From: Halovivax sp.
Lineage (GTDB): Archaea; Halobacteriota; Halobacteria; Halobacteriales; Natrialbaceae
Direction of reading: 5' to 3'
DNA length: 6,098 nt
Assembly (NCBI GenBank): GCA_007135505.1
Contig: SLIS01000119.1
Coordinates: 1-6,098, forward strand
Translations under genes and position numbers: made by a program
Shown here: piece after piece, positions 4,068-6,098 of the stretch
How the letters are laid out: each line of letters begins with the position of its first letter
How positions within the stretch are numbered: position 1 is the first letter of the stretch
Notes under the pieces: generated by a model
The model's database searches: none
What the model was told of the DNA's origin: nothing
Seen by the model: the letters and a program-made list of their open reading frames with translations, nothing else

Positions 4068-6098
4068 ATGGACGTCGCCGAGGTTCTCGGAGACACGCTG
4101 GAGGCCGATTTCGCCGACGCGTTCGCGTTCGACTCGTTCAACCGAATGCAACGCGAGGCCCTCCCGGCCCTGCTCGAACGCGAGGAGAACGTGGTCGCGA
4201 GCGCGCCGACCGCCTCGGGCAAGACCGCCCTGGCCGAACTCGCGATCTGCAAGGCGCTCGACGCGGGCGGGACGGCCCTCTTCATCGCCCCGCTTCGCGC
4301 GCTGACCAACGAGAAGGAGGCGGACTGGGACCGATTCGAGACCCTCGACTACTCGGTCTACGTCGTCACCGGCGAGCGCGACCTGAACCCGCGACGCGCC
4401 CGCCGGGCCGACATCCTCGTGATGACTCCCGAGAAGCTCGACTCGGCGACCAGAAAGCACGACTCGCGCCGGTACGACTTCGTCACGGAGATCGACTGCT
4501 GCGTGATCGACGAGGTTCACCTGTTAGACGCCGATCGACGCGGCTCCGTCCTCGAGGTGACGATCTCCCGACTTCGCCGGCTCTGTGACCCGCGCATCGT
4601 CGCGCTCTCGGCGACGATGCCTAACGTCGACGACGTCGCCGCGTGGCTCGACGCCCCGGAGGCGTGCACGTTCGACTTCGGGGACGAGTACCGGCCAGTC
4701 GACCTCCACGCCGACGTCAAGACCTACACCCACGGCGAGAACGCCTTCGCCGACAAGTACCGCCGCCTCTACCGCGCGCTCGACCTGGCCGAACCGCACC
4801 TCCGCGAGGACGGCCAGGCGCTCGTCTTCGTCTCCTCCCGCCAGGACACCGTCCAGGCCGCGAAGAAGGCCCGCGACGAGATCGCCGAGCGCGACGTGCC
4901 GATGGGTGCCCGCGGCGAGTACGACTTTCACACGGAGGCGAAGCGACTCGACAACGACACGCTCCGCAAGTCGGTCCTAGACGGGGTCGCCTTCCACCAC
5001 GCCGGCCTCTCGAAGAACGACAAGGACCTCGTCGAGGAGTGGTTCAAGGACGGGACGATCGAACTGCTCTTCTCGACGTCGACGCTCGCCTGGGGCGTCA
5101 ACCTGCCCGCCCGGTGCGTGATCCTCCGGGACACGAAGTACCACGACCCGCTCGAGGGCGAGGTGGACATGAGCCCGCTCGACGTCCTCCAGATGCTCGG
5201 GCGCGCGGGTCGCCCCGGCTACGACGACGTCGGCTACGGCTGGGTCGTCTGCGACGCCGCCGATGCCGACCGCTACCGGCGCCTGCTGCGGGAGGGAACG
5301 GAGATCGAGTCACAGCTCGCAGCGAGCCTCGAGACCCACCTCAACGCCGAGATCGCGATGGGCAACGTCGCGAGCGAGGCCGACGTCTTCGAGTGGCTCG
5401 AGACGACGTTCTTCTACGAGCGCGGTCAGAGTCGGCCGGCCGCCTACGGCTTCGCCGACCTGGAGACGCGGGTGCGAGACGCGATCGAAGAGCTGGTCGC
5501 GGACGGATTCGTCGAGCGGGACGTCGGAACCGAAACCGCCCTCGAACCGACCGCCCTCGGGCGCCTGACGTCGCGATACTACCTCGACTTGCGGACGGCC
5601 CGCCGGTTCGCCGACTGCTGCGACCGCGCGGCCGACGGCGCACTCGACGACGCGACCGTCCTCGAAGCCGTCGCGGGGGCCGGCGCGTTCGAGTCAGTCA
5701 CGGCCCGCCAGTCCGAACGGGAGGCGATCGACGCGATCCTGTCCGGACAGCGCGTCAGCGACGAAATCGGCGACAACGGCGAGCGGAAGGTGCTCGCAAT
5801 CCTCCGGGCCGAGGCGAGCGGGACGACGCCGGCCGAACTCCGGAGCGACGCCTGGGCGATCGCCCGTAACGCGCTGCGACTGCTCGCCGCGCTGCGGGCC
5901 TTCCTCGACCGGTTCGCGAGCGGCCACGACGCGAATCGCGCCCGGCGTCTCGAGGCCCGGATCGAGAACGGCGTCGACGCGGAGGCCGTCGGACTGACCG
6001 CCGTCGACGGAATCGGTGCCGGCCGGGCGAGCAAACTGTCCGCGTCGGGGCTCACGTCGCCGGCGGACGTCGCCGACGCCGGCGTGTCGGGACTGGTG
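4068..6098 (+). CDS. Hel308/Ski2-like SF2 DNA helicase, 3' end beyond window
   Basis: An ATP-dependent helicase of superfamily 2, Ski2-like group (Hel308/Mer3/Brr2 relatives). Hel308 enzymes unwind lagging-strand and forked DNA with 3'-5' polarity at stalled replication forks. Visible: 677 codons, open at the right edge. RecA1 holds a Q-like FNRMQ (24-28), Walker A APTASGKT (46-53), APLRAL (74-79), TPEKL (120-124), DEVH box (148-151) and SAT (181-183). RecA2 holds LVFVSSR (252-258), GVAFHHAGLS (306-315), FSTSTLAWGVNLPA (335-348) and QMLGRAGRPG (375-384). A winged-helix and helical ratchet region follow (about 400-615), then a helix-hairpin-helix, VDGIGAGRASKL (646-657), like the C-terminal domain of Hel308. 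All catalytic residues are intact. Haloarchaea commonly carry two Hel308-type genes; this reads as the more divergent paralogue (often called hel308b), but I leave the symbol blank. The substrate (DNA or RNA) is inferred from the family. Little beyond the HhH domain should be missing. Confidence 0.93.
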   Translation, partial: MDVAEVLGDTLEADFADAFAFDSFNRMQREALPALLEREENVVASAPTASGKTALAELAICKALDAGGTALFIAPLRALTNEKEADWDRFETLDYSVYVVTGERDLNPRRARRADILVMTPEKLDSATRKHDSRRYDFVTEIDCCVIDEVHLLDADRRGSVLEVTISRLRRLCDPRIVALSATMPNVDDVAAWLDAPEACTFDFGDEYRPVDLHADVKTYTHGENAFADKYRRLYRALDLAEPHLREDGQALVFVSSRQDTVQAAKKARDEIAERDVPMGARGEYDFHTEAKRLDNDTLRKSVLDGVAFHHAGLSKNDKDLVEEWFKDGTIELLFSTSTLAWGVNLPARCVILRDTKYHDPLEGEVDMSPLDVLQMLGRAGRPGYDDVGYGWVVCDAADADRYRRLLREGTEIESQLAASLETHLNAEIAMGNVASEADVFEWLETTFFYERGQSRPAAYGFADLETRVRDAIEELVADGFVERDVGTETALEPTALGRLTSRYYLDLRTARRFADCCDRAADGALDDATVLEAVAGAGAFESVTARQSEREAIDAILSGQRVSDEIGDNGERKVLAILRAEASGTTPAELRSDAWAIARNALRLLAALRAFLDRFASGHDANRARRLEARIENGVDAEAVGLTAVDGIGAGRASKLSASGLTSPADVADAGVSGLV

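Noticed and set aside
3326..4588. 420-codon plus-strand frame spanning the four-helix gene and the helicase start
   Set aside because: Arg-rich, low-complexity translation out of frame with both real genes.
4643..5869. 408-codon plus-strand frame within the helicase gene
   Set aside because: Arg/Pro-rich shadow frame; the helicase frame carries every SF2 motif over the same bases.
1..6098. Mobile element, CRISPR array, defence island or tRNA gene
   Set aside because: No transposase, integrase, regular spacer-repeat structure, terminal inverted repeats or tRNA-like fold was seen. Base composition is uniform, as in a core chromosomal region.

Overview
The window looks like chromosomal DNA from a halophilic archaeon (class Halobacteria). 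The evidence is very high G+C with a strong G/C preference at third codon positions, proteins rich in Asp, Glu and Ala, and archaeal TATA-like boxes about 26-34 bp upstream of starts that show no obvious Shine-Dalgarno site. The protein families also read as haloarchaeal. Genus and species cannot be set from the sequence alone.

Layout: (1) 1-924, minus strand: lipoyl synthase lipA, running off the left edge with only a short C-terminal tail missing. (2) 925-1099: a divergent intergenic region with putative promoters for both neighbours. (3) 1100-2491, plus: a complete MATE-family multidrug/cation antiporter. (4) 2492-2726: a 235-bp spacer with a short hairpin, a degenerate direct repeat and a good TATA box at its end. 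(5) 2727-3251, plus: a small membrane-anchored bacterial-type PH (bPH2/DUF304) protein starting with GTG. (6) 3252-3398: a spacer with a clear TATA element. (7) 3399-3992, plus: a four-helix membrane protein of unknown function. (8) 4068 to the right edge, plus: an SF2 helicase of the Hel308/Ski2 type, 677 codons present, reading through the C-terminal helix-hairpin-helix region before the window ends.

The four plus-strand genes share an orientation, but they are separated by 75-235 bp and most have their own promoter-like element. They look like independent or loosely coupled units (lipoate maturation, efflux, two membrane proteins, DNA repair helicase), not one pathway. There is no mobile element, CRISPR array, tRNA or rRNA, no toxin-antitoxin pair and no defence cluster. 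I found no convincing new multi-gene system. The most unusual local feature is a roughly 20-residue Gly/Ala/Asp-rich insertion inside LipA, between its two iron-sulfur cysteine motifs. It is encoded by two small palindromes beside a 21-bp-period duplication. The least understood gene is the four-helix membrane protein.
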